From the NCBI GenBank assembly GCA_029934215.1, contig JAOZMR010000046.1, positions 1 through 14,636 of the forward strand: a DNA stretch of 14,636 bases, in the 5' to 3' direction. Shown piece after piece: positions 6,893-13,567 of this stretch. Within the stretch, counting starts at the first letter, position 1, and each line of letters starts with the position of its first letter. The notes below the pieces were generated by a model, which did no database searches, had not been told where the DNA came from, and saw nothing but the letters and a program-made list of their open reading frames with translations. Position numbers and translations under genes: made by a program. The DNA is from Pontiellaceae bacterium (lineage in GTDB: Bacteria > Verrucomicrobiota > Kiritimatiellia > Kiritimatiellales > Tichowtungiaceae).

Positions 6893-6923
6893 TGAAGCGC
6901 CTATTGTTGAATTGCGCACTTCA
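6893..6923 (-). other. Weak hairpin directly after the alaS stop
   Basis: TGAAGCGC (6893-6900) can pair with GCGC-AC-TTCA (6914-6923) with a two-base bulge. It begins at the base after the alaS stop codon. No T run follows on the minus strand, so it is a poor intrinsic terminator. It may be a 3' end structure or chance. Confidence 0.25.
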
Positions 6924-9743
6924 TTATTTGTGCAAGCACGCTTCGGCGAGTGCGGATTCGAGTGCATCTGGGTTGCGACCGCCGGCTTGGGCTCGGCTTG
7001 GTTTTCCGCCTCCGCCGCCTCCACATTGTTTGGCGATGGCTCCGACAATTTTGCCTGCGTTTTTGCCTTCTTTCACTAGGTCAGGTGTGACCGCGCAGAC
7101 GAGCGCGACTTTTCCATCAGAGGCTCCAGCGAGGATTGCGATGGTGGTTTTTAGTTGCGGTTGTAGGGCGTCCATGACGGCGGCGAGGAGTCCGGCGTCG
7201 GCGGCGCCCATGTTTTCGATGAGAAGTCCGTTTTCAACTTTGGCGAGTAGCTCTTCGGCGATGGCTGGGGCCTGTGCCTGCATTTCGGCGGCGCGTGCTT
7301 TTGCTACGGCTTTTTTTTCTTCAACTTCTTTGGCTTTGGATTCTGCTTCGGCGGCTTTGGTTTTTTGCTCTTCGATGAATTTTTCGGCGTGTTTTCCGCA
7401 TGCGGCTTCGATGCGGCGGATGCCGGCGGCGATGGATGATTCGCTCATGAGTTTGAAGGAGCCGAGGGCGGAGGTGTTGCTGGCGTGGAGTCCGCCGCAT
7501 AGTTCCATGGAGAAGCCGTCGAAGGTTCCTTCGGTTCCGCCGATTTGAACGACGCGTACGATGTCGCCATATTTTTCGCCGAAGAACTGCTGGATCGCAG
7601 GGTGCTTCTGCACTTCGGTGAAGGGAATCTCTGCGGAAAAGACAGGTTCGTTGGCGTCGATCTTTTCATTGATCAGTTTTTCAATCGCCGCTTTCTGCTC
7701 GTCGGTGAGTTTTTCTGGGGCGTTGAAGTCGAAGCGGAGGCGGTCGTTTGCGACGAGCGATCCGCGTTGGCGGGCGTCTGTGCTGACGATTTCGTGAAGC
7801 GCCCAATGGAATAGATGGGTTGCGGTGTGGTGATATTGGATGTAGGCGCGGCGTTCGGTATCGACGGATATTGTTATGATCGTGCCGTTTTTCGGCGGAG
7901 TTCCTACGGTTAGTTTACAAGCGTGGACGATGAGCTCGCCTTGCTGCTGTGTGTCGATGACTTCCATTTTTCCGCCTTCGTACGCGATGCTGGCGTGGTC
8001 GCCGAGTTGACCGCCCATTTCGGCGTAGCAGGGGGTGCGGTCGAGAATGATGCTGAATGTTCCTTCGTCAGATTTGGAAACGGCTTCGATGGTGGCTGCG
8101 GTTTCCAAGGTTTGGAAGCCGACGAATTCGGAGGGTTTCGCGTCGAGCATTTCGCTTTCGACGAGTACGATGGATTTTTTTGCGGCGTGGTCGGCTCGGG
8201 CGCGTTCGCGCTGTTCGTTCATGAGGGTTTCGAAGCCTTCGGCGTCGACGGTCAGGTCGCGCTCACGGGCCATCACTTCGGTGAGGTCGAGCGGGAAGCC
8301 ATACGTGTCGTATAGGACGAATGCGATTTCTGCTGGAATGAACCGTTCTCCTTGTTTAAGTCGGCAGAAGCTTTTTGCCTTCAAAAGGACGTTGGTTTTT
8401 TTTTCGAAAAGACGACTCTGTTTAATTGCTTTGATGAGTGTTCGGTTCTCTGGAGGATTGCGATCTAAGTCGGAGGTTGAGATTCCCCAATATTTTTCGA
8501 GCAAGGGAAAAAGTGTTTCGGTTGTAGTGGGAGTCCATGCCACTTCATGAATTTGGAGTTCTCTGCAAAGATCTGCGCATTCCTCGAAGAGTTCAATGCC
8601 TCGATCGAGGGTGCGGGTGAAGGATTCTTCTTCGGCTTTGATTGTTTTTTCGATGCGGTCGCGGTGGGTGCGTAGTTCGGGGAATGCGTCGCCGTAGGTT
8701 TGGGCGATGGTGTCGGCGAGTTTGTAGAAGAAGGTTTTTTGAAAGCCGAGGGTGCGCCCGGTGCGGACAGCTCGGCGGAGGATGCGGCGCAGAACGTATC
8801 CGCGACCTTCGTTGGAGGGGATGATGCCGTCGGCGATGGAGAAGGCGAGGCAGCGAATGTGGTCGGCGATGACGCGGAAGGCGATGTCGACGGGGTCGGT
8901 CATCGAGGAGCCGTAGGTTTTGCCGCTCATTTTTTCCAGGGTTTGGAAGATTGGTGTGAAAACGTCGGTTTCGTAGTTGGAGATGGTACCTGAGAAGTCG
9001 GTGAAGCATTGGGTGCATTGGATGATGGAGCATGCGCGTTCGAAGCCCATTCCGGTGTCGACGTGGCAAGCGGGTAGTGGGGCGAAGTTGCCGTCGGTGT
9101 CGGCGTTGAATTGGATGAAGACGAGGTTCCAGATTTCGATGCAGTCGGCGCTGTCGGCGTTGACTTTTTCGGCGCCGCAGTTTCCTTCGGGGGTGAGGTC
9201 GACGTGGAGTTCGGAGCAGGGTCCGCAGGGCCCGGTGTCGCCCATCATCCAGAAGTTGTCTTTGCGGTTTCCGGTGACGACGCGTTCGGCGGGGAGATGT
9301 TTGAGCCAAAGTTCTTTGGCTTCTAGGTCGGCTGCGGATTTTTCGTCGCCGCCGAAGTAGGTGGCGTATAGGCGATTTTCTGGGAAGCCCCAGACCTTTG
9401 TGAGTAGTTCCCATGCCCAGTCGATGGCCTCGGTCTTGAAGTAGTCGCCGAAGGACCAGTTGCCGAGCATTTCGAAAAAGGTGTGGTGGTAGGTGTCGGC
9501 GCCGACATCTTCGAGGTCGTTATGTTTTCCGCCGGCGCGGATACATTTCTGCGTGTCGGTGGCGCGTCCGGGTTTGTATGGGCAGTTGGATTGTCCAAGA
9601 AAAATCGGGACAAATGGGTTCATTCCGGCGTTGGTGAAGAGTAGATTGGGCGCGTCGGGTAGGAGGCTTCCGGATTTTACGACGGTGTGCTGTTTCGATG
9701 CGAAGAAGTCGAGAAAGGATTGGCGGGTTTCTGTTGAGGTCAT
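6924..9743 (-). CDS. alaS: Alanyl-tRNA synthetase
   Basis: AlaRS attaches alanine to tRNA-Ala and hydrolyses mischarged Ser- or Gly-tRNA. The 939-residue protein shows the class II core with LLFTNAGMNPF (34-44), CIRAGGKHNDLED (67-79) and HHTFFEMLGNWSFGDYFK (86-103). The editing domain has HTATH (639-643) and CGGLH (749-753), a coiled coil spans about 786-836, and a C-terminal DHHA1 domain has a glycine-rich stretch. The metal site residues H639, H643, C749 and H753 are kept, but the usual threonine of CGGTH is leucine. An extra segment of about 75 residues (395-470) precedes LYDTYGFP, making the protein longer than the common 870-880. The ATG at 9743 has no obvious Shine-Dalgarno sequence. 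Long arginine-rich or antisense frames overlapping it are shadows. Confidence 0.97.
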   Translation of the reverse strand: MTSTETRQSFLDFFASKQHTVVKSGSLLPDAPNLLFTNAGMNPFVPIFLGQSNCPYKPGRATDTQKCIRAGGKHNDLEDVGADTYHHTFFEMLGNWSFGDYFKTEAIDWAWELLTKVWGFPENRLYATYFGGDEKSAADLEAKELWLKHLPAERVVTGNRKDNFWMMGDTGPCGPCSELHVDLTPEGNCGAEKVNADSADCIEIWNLVFIQFNADTDGNFAPLPACHVDTGMGFERACSIIQCTQCFTDFSGTISNYETDVFTPIFQTLEKMSGKTYGSSMTDPVDIAFRVIADHIRCLAFSIADGIIPSNEGRGYVLRRILRRAVRTGRTLGFQKTFFYKLADTIAQTYGDAFPELRTHRDRIEKTIKAEEESFTRTLDRGIELFEECADLCRELQIHEVAWTPTTTETLFPLLEKYWGISTSDLDRNPPENRTLIKAIKQSRLFEKKTNVLLKAKSFCRLKQGERFIPAEIAFVLYDTYGFPLDLTEVMARERDLTVDAEGFETLMNEQRERARADHAAKKSIVLVESEMLDAKPSEFVGFQTLETAATIEAVSKSDEGTFSIILDRTPCYAEMGGQLGDHASIAYEGGKMEVIDTQQQGELIVHACKLTVGTPPKNGTIITISVDTERRAYIQYHHTATHLFHWALHEIVSTDARQRGSLVANDRLRFDFNAPEKLTDEQKAAIEKLINEKIDANEPVFSAEIPFTEVQKHPAIQQFFGEKYGDIVRVVQIGGTEGTFDGFSMELCGGLHASNTSALGSFKLMSESSIAAGIRRIEAACGKHAEKFIEEQKTKAAEAESKAKEVEEKKAVAKARAAEMQAQAPAIAEELLAKVENGLLIENMGAADAGLLAAVMDALQPQLKTTIAILAGASDGKVALVCAVTPDLVKEGKNAGKIVGAIAKQCGGGGGGKPSRAQAGGRNPDALESALAEACLHK
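8103..8117. repeat. Palindrome TTCCAA-N3-TTGGAA inside alaS (perfect copy)
   Basis: TTCCAAGGTTTGGAA is identical to the copy at 168-182. On the coding strand it reads F-Q-T-L-E, residues 543-547 of AlaRS. Confidence 0.65.
8934..8948. repeat. Palindrome TTCCAA-N3-TTGGAA inside alaS (one mismatch)
   Basis: TTCCAGGGTTTGGAA differs from the palindrome at one base. It also encodes F-Q-T-L-E, residues 266-270, in the same phase as the other coding copies. Confidence 0.5.
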
Positions 9744-9821
9744 AGGGCTGTTGCTTTTTATGGGGTTGATTTTTGTAGGGTGAGGACTGTAGCATGATTG
9801 GCTTCGATTTCACGGAATTTT

Positions 9822-9836
9822 TTCCGAGCATTGGAA
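9822..9836. repeat. Palindrome in the divergent alaS-ruvC gap
   Basis: TTCCGAGCATTGGAA is a copy with one mismatch. T and A runs on either side extend the possible stem (TTTTTCC/GGAAAAA). Because alaS and ruvC are read away from this spot, it cannot be a terminator for either, so a protein-binding or regulatory role is more natural here (inference). No convincing promoter boxes were found in the rest of the 157-base gap. Confidence 0.55.
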
Positions 9837-9900
9837 AAAGTGTCGCTCGCTGTGGCGGAGTTTGAGTGTGTTAGATGAAAAGGTGGGGTAGGGTTTACGA

Positions 9901-10407
9901 ATGAAGTGCGTCAGAATTTTAGGAATCGATACATCGTTGCGTTCGTCGGGCGTGGCCGTGATTGAGGTGAGCGGGCAGAGTATGCGTGCGCTTGCGTATG
10001 GAAATATTAAGAATAAGCCGAAGCTGAAGCATTCGGAGTGTCTCGCCGCGATTCATCGAGAAATCGACAAGCTGATTACAGAATTCTCGCCAGACGAGGT
10101 GGCGATTGAGGGGGCTTTTTTTTCAAAGAATGCCAAGACTGCGATGATTCTCGGGCAGGCTCGTGGAACGGTATTGGCTTTGAGCGCGTTGCGGAGTTTG
10201 CCGGTGTATGAATATTCTCCGCGCTCGGTGAAGCAGGCCGTGGTGGGAGTTGGCTCGGCTCAGAAGAACCAGGTTGGCGCAATGGTCGTGCGATTATTGG
10301 GTTTGAAGGAGCCGCCGCAAGAGGATGCTGCGGATGCGCTCGCGATTGCAATTTGCCATACTCATCAACGTGGTGTGCCGGAAGCCTTGCGTTCACAACC
10401 CATTTGA
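9901..10407 (+). CDS. ruvC: Crossover junction endonuclease RuvC
   Basis: RuvC is the dimeric nuclease that resolves Holliday junctions together with RuvAB. The 168-residue protein starts MKCVRILGIDTSLRSSGVAVIE and contains VAIEGAFFSKNAKTAMILGQARG and EDAADALAIAICH. The four metal-binding acidic residues are visible as D10, E70, D142 and D145, matching D7, E66, D138 and D141 of E. coli. The length is close to the usual 160-175. A G-rich AGGTGGGG lies upstream of the ATG. No ruvA, ruvB or yebC is beside it. accB follows after 46 bases and may share its transcript. Confidence 0.96.
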   Translation: MKCVRILGIDTSLRSSGVAVIEVSGQSMRALAYGNIKNKPKLKHSECLAAIHREIDKLITEFSPDEVAIEGAFFSKNAKTAMILGQARGTVLALSALRSLPVYEYSPRSVKQAVVGVGSAQKNQVGAMVVRLLGLKEPPQEDAADALAIAICHTHQRGVPEALRSQPI

Positions 10408-10453
10408 TGGTAGCGTCTGTATTCGAACACGAAAAATTAAGGAGAAAGCACGG

Positions 10454-10921
10454 ATGGAAATCAATGAAATCAAAAAAGTCGTGAAAATGATGAAGGATAA
10501 TGATCTTTCCGAATTTGCGTTAGAGGAGGAGAATTTTAAATTGAAACTCAAGCGAGGTGGCGAAACGGTGACACAAGTTGTTTCCGCTCCGCAGATGGTT
10601 TCCGCGCCCGTTGCGGCTCCCGTTATTCCTCTGCCTGCCGCACCCATCGCAGCCGTAGAGGCACCCGCTGTGGATGACGGGTTGGCTGAAATCACATCTC
10701 CAATGGTTGGAACTTTTTACAGTTCGCCGTCTCCGGATACGGATGCGTTTTCTTCTGTGGGGATGGAGGTCGGTGAGGATTGTGTGGTTTGTATTGTGGA
10801 AGCAATGAAGGTGATGAACGAGATTAAGGCTGGCGTGAAAGGCACGATCAAAAAGATCCTCGTCGATAACGCTACGCCCGTTCAGTTCGGTCAGCCGCTC
10901 TTTCTTGTTGAGGAAGCATGA
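10454..10921 (+). CDS. accB: Biotin carboxyl carrier protein of acetyl-CoA carboxylase
   Basis: AccB carries the biotin that shuttles carboxyl groups between AccC and the carboxyltransferase in the first step of fatty acid synthesis. The protein has 155 residues from the ATG at 10454, which has AAGGAGA 8 bases upstream; the frame is open further upstream, but that part overlaps ruvC and has no such site. The N-terminal MEINEIKKVVKMMKDNDLSEFALEEENFKLKLKR part is followed by an Ala/Pro/Val-rich linker (about 43-74) and the biotinyl domain with EITSPMVGTFYSSPSPD and VEAMKVMNEI, where K119 is the biotinylated lysine. Confidence 0.97.
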   Translation: MEINEIKKVVKMMKDNDLSEFALEEENFKLKLKRGGETVTQVVSAPQMVSAPVAAPVIPLPAAPIAAVEAPAVDDGLAEITSPMVGTFYSSPSPDTDAFSSVGMEVGEDCVVCIVEAMKVMNEIKAGVKGTIKKILVDNATPVQFGQPLFLVEEA

Positions 10922-11066
10922 TTTAATGGATCAAGGGTTAAGGTTTGTGTGTTAGGGTTCAAGGGAAGCGATTCTTTTTGAATGCTGGAATCCAGTTTCC
11001 TTGCATAAGCCTTATCACCTAGCCACCCGAAACGTAGAACCAAACCACTTAAACTAAAGGTTAGTT
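10922..11066 (+). other. accB-accC spacer of 145 bases
   Basis: This gap is longer than usual for these adjacent genes. It contains a group of G runs (GGG at 10935, 10955 and 10963 with GG at 10942) and a small palindrome CTGGAATCCAG at 10985-10995. No convincing promoter, terminator or open reading frame was found. A leader or processing site for accC is possible but unproven. Confidence 0.3.
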
Positions 11067-12431
11067 ATGTTTGAAAAAGTACTAATTGCCAATCGCGGCG
11101 AAATTGCGTTGCGAATTATTCGAGCCTGCAAGGAGATGGGTATTCGGTCGGTCGCGGTATACTCCGACGCCGATGCGGAGTCGCTTCATGTACAAATGGC
11201 GGACGAGGCCATTTGTATCGGCCCTGCCGCTGCGACGGATAGCTACCTGAAAATAGCCAATATTATCAGCGCTGCGGAGGTAACCGATGTGGATGCGATT
11301 CATCCAGGTTACGGTTTCCTCGCCGAAAATGCGCATTTCGCGGAAATCTGCAAAAGTTGCAATATCACCTTTATCGGACCCAAACCAGATTTGATCCGCA
11401 ACATGGGGGATAAGGCGATTGCTCGAAACACAATGAAAGAAGCTGGCGTTCCGATTACGCCCGGCTCGGATGGGATTCTACCGGATTCCGATGCAGCCAT
11501 TGAGCTGGCTCGTGAGATGGGCTATCCAGTGCTCGTGAAAGCCGTCGCCGGTGGCGGTGGCAAAGGGATGCGCGTGGCGCATAATGATGTCAGCCTCGCG
11601 CAGGGATTCATGATGGCTGGTGCCGAAGCAGAAAGCGCGTTCGGAAATGGTGACTGCTTTATGGAGAAATACATCGAATCTGCTCGGCATGTCGAGGTGC
11701 AGATTCTTGGCGATAAACACGGGAATGCGGTTCACCTTGGCGAGCGCGACTGCTCCATTCAGCGGCGGCACCAGAAACTGGTCGAAGAGTCTCCCTGTCC
11801 AACCCTGAACGATGAACAGCGAAAAGAGCTTGGCGATATCGCTGTGCGTGCCGCCAAAGCGGTTCAATATGATAGCGCCGGAACCATCGAGTTTCTATAC
11901 GATGAAACGGAAGAGAAGTTTTACTTCATGGAGATGAACACACGAATTCAGGTGGAGCATACCGTGAGTGAAGAAGTGACGGATATTGACCTGATGAAGG
12001 AGCAGATTCGTATCGCCGCAGGTGAACCCCTATCGTTCACGCAAGACGATGTGAAAATGAAGCACCACGCGATAGAGTTTCGAGTGAATGCAGAGGATCC
12101 ATACAACAACTTCATTCCGTCGCCAGGGAAGGTCGAAGAAATTCATTTCCCTGGGGGGCCCGGTATTCGCGTGGACTCTCATGTGTATAGTGGATATACC
12201 ATCTCGCCGTACTACGATAGCATGATTGCTAAAATCATTGCACGCGGATCCAATCGCGCCGAGGCGCTGGCCCGTTTACATCGCGCACTTGAAGAATTCA
12301 CCATTAACGGACCGCACACAAGCGTTCCGCTGGGCGAGGCTCTACTGGGCGACGAACGTTTCAAAAAAGGTGAATACAATACAGCATTCCTTGAAAAATT
12401 TATGCACGACAATTTTGTCGGCGAAAAATAG
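11067..12431 (+). CDS. accC: Biotin carboxylase subunit of acetyl-CoA carboxylase
   Basis: AccC uses ATP and bicarbonate to carboxylate the biotin on AccB. The 454-residue protein (E. coli 449) begins MFEKVLIANRGEIALRIIRA. The ATP-grasp glycine loop KAVAGGGGKGMRV lies at about 158-170, GERDCSIQRRHQKLVEESP at 225-243, and FMEMNTRIQVEHTVSEEVTDIDLMKEQ with the metal and bicarbonate residues at 287-313. The C-terminal biotin carboxylase domain includes EFRVNAEDP. AAAGG precedes the ATG. accA and accD are not in the window. Confidence 0.97.
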   Translation: MFEKVLIANRGEIALRIIRACKEMGIRSVAVYSDADAESLHVQMADEAICIGPAAATDSYLKIANIISAAEVTDVDAIHPGYGFLAENAHFAEICKSCNITFIGPKPDLIRNMGDKAIARNTMKEAGVPITPGSDGILPDSDAAIELAREMGYPVLVKAVAGGGGKGMRVAHNDVSLAQGFMMAGAEAESAFGNGDCFMEKYIESARHVEVQILGDKHGNAVHLGERDCSIQRRHQKLVEESPCPTLNDEQRKELGDIAVRAAKAVQYDSAGTIEFLYDETEEKFYFMEMNTRIQVEHTVSEEVTDIDLMKEQIRIAAGEPLSFTQDDVKMKHHAIEFRVNAEDPYNNFIPSPGKVEEIHFPGGPGIRVDSHVYSGYTISPYYDSMIAKIIARGSNRAEALARLHRALEEFTINGPHTSVPLGEALLGDERFKKGEYNTAFLEKFMHDNFVGEK

Positions 12432-12445
12432 ACCGCTGATGCGGT
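12432..12445 (+). other. Small hairpin after accC stop
   Basis: ACCGC (12432-12436) and GCGGT (12441-12445) form a 5-bp stem with loop TGAT right after the accC stop. No T run follows. It may be a partial attenuator or RNA processing site in the 36-base gap before the Asp23 gene. Confidence 0.3.
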
Positions 12446-12467
12446 AGTTATTAGATGGAGAAAAACG

Positions 12468-12899
12468 ATGAACAATAAAGAAAAAGAAATAGCCCCTCCT
12501 GGGCAGAACTACCCAGTTCCTGAACCCATACGCGACGATGCTGGACTCGGTTCCGTGCGAATACACAACAACGTCATATCTGTGATTGCTCACGAAGCGG
12601 CGGATAATGTTCCCGGCGTGATAGAGCTTTCTGGGACATTGGTGGATGGATTGGCTGATATGATAGGCAAACGCTCCCGCGATCGCGGAATTCGCGTCGC
12701 CGTTCAGTCCGAAAACACCATCACAATTGAACTCACCGTTGTACTAGAATATGGCGTTAATATCCCAGAAACCTGCGGGGCACTTCAGGCAGAGGTACGC
12801 ACATCCGTCGAGGCAATGACCGGCAAAAAGGTGCAGGCGGTTAACGTATCAGTACAAGGCATCCGCCGCGCCGCGAATGATTCCTTAGAGGAGGTATAG
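12468..12899 (+). CDS. Asp23/Gls24 family envelope stress response protein
   Basis: This 143-residue protein matches the Asp23/Gls24 (DUF322) family: LGSVRIHNNVISVIAHEAADNVPGVIELSG (27-56), a variable loop, IELTVVLEYGVNIPETC (87-103) and the closing VQAVNVSVQGIRR (122-134). In Staphylococcus aureus Asp23 is a cytoplasmic protein tied to the membrane by AmaP and linked to cell envelope stress. No signal peptide or membrane helix is seen. GGAGAAAAACG precedes the ATG. The next gene encodes an AmaP-like anchor, which supports the same pairing here. Its position right after accC resembles Firmicutes, but the exact role in this lineage is unknown. Confidence 0.9.
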   Translation: MNNKEKEIAPPGQNYPVPEPIRDDAGLGSVRIHNNVISVIAHEAADNVPGVIELSGTLVDGLADMIGKRSRDRGIRVAVQSENTITIELTVVLEYGVNIPETCGALQAEVRTSVEAMTGKKVQAVNVSVQGIRRAANDSLEEV

Positions 12900-12901
12900 C
12901 C

Positions 12902-13474
12902 ATGAAACGTTTTCTTCACCTGCTTGCAGGGGTTAGCATCTGGATATCCTTCGTAGGCGTAGGGGGTGCATTTGTTTATGCAAATCTTCCATTCGGGCAT
13001 GCTGTTTGTGTACTAGAGCCTTCAGCAAACCGCTGGATGGGACTTGGAATTGGAGCACTCATGGTTCTGGTTTCGCTCCTACATCTGTTCACATTTGCTC
13101 CGCGCAGAAAAAAAACGAAAACCATATCCTTTGATACAGAAGGAGGAATCGTTTCAATTAGCGTAAACGCCGTGTGTGATTTCATTCAAAAGCTCGGCGA
13201 CGAATTTGAATCTGTAAAAAACATCGATCCAAAATTGCACTCAGAGAAAGACATGGTCAGCATCGAACTCAACTTAAAGGTTCGAACCGGAACTAGAATA
13301 CCGGAGCTCTCAGCACAACTACAAAATCGAGTACGCGAAAGTGTTCGAGAAGGACTCGGCATTGTCGATGTTCACGAAATCAAAATAAACATCTCAGAAA
13401 TCGTCGGCAACCCGCCTCCACCGATTGAATTAGACGGTGAAAAAGATCCAGATGAGAGTACCCACCAAAGATAG
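12902..13474 (+). CDS. amaP: AmaP-like alkaline shock response membrane anchor protein
   Basis: This 190-residue protein has two hydrophobic helices (about 5-27 and 46-66), a basic stretch APRRKKTKT (66-74) that should lie in the cytoplasm, and a soluble C-terminal part with GGIVSISVNAVCDFI and VSIELNLKVRTGTRIPELSAQLQNRVRESV, itself similar to the Asp23 fold. This matches AmaP, the membrane anchor of Asp23. It ends in a proline-rich and acidic tail. GAGGAGGT lies within the end of the preceding gene and the two genes are only 2 bases apart, so they are probably translated together. The symbol is by analogy. Confidence 0.78.
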   Translation: MKRFLHLLAGVSIWISFVGVGGAFVYANLPFGHAVCVLEPSANRWMGLGIGALMVLVSLLHLFTFAPRRKKTKTISFDTEGGIVSISVNAVCDFIQKLGDEFESVKNIDPKLHSEKDMVSIELNLKVRTGTRIPELSAQLQNRVRESVREGLGIVDVHEIKINISEIVGNPPPPIELDGEKDPDESTHQR

Positions 13475-13502
13475 AATGTCTGCCGCATAAAAAGACAGAA
13501 AG

Positions 13503-13567
13503 TCTCTTATTTCACAACTACCCAACAACAACTACCCAATACCCAACAACCAATACCCAAAAACCAT
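13503..13567 (+). repeat. G-free CA-rich leader with 14-base period before the kinase gene
   Basis: From 13503 to the T of the kinase start codon there is no G on the plus strand. From 13514 the tract repeats with a 14-base step: ACAACTACCCAA occurs at 13514 and 13528, and CCAATACCCAA at 13536 and 13550. A Shine-Dalgarno sequence is impossible here, so the kinase would start from an unstructured leader. A small stem (AGAC 13493-13496 / GTCT 13502-13505) lies just before it. It may be a simple-sequence repeat of no function. Confidence 0.6.

Noticed and set aside
6802..7548. Long plus-strand open frame (248 codons) opposite the 3' end of alaS
   Set aside because: It is antisense to strongly conserved alaS coding sequence, has a biased Ala/Ser composition, no ribosome binding site and no recognisable domain.
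8593..9414. Minus-strand open frame of 273 codons, very rich in arginine
   Set aside because: It overlaps alaS in another frame on the same strand. The arginine and proline richness is the expected result of reading GC-rich alaS codons out of phase.
9744..9821. Extended -10 like TGCTACAGT upstream of alaS on the minus strand
   Set aside because: No acceptable -35 box is found at normal spacing, so it was not listed as a promoter.
10325..10453. Upstream extension of accB to an earlier in-frame start
   Set aside because: The extension overlaps ruvC and lacks a ribosome binding site, while ATG 10454 has AAGGAGA at 8 bases and gives the normal AccB N-terminus.
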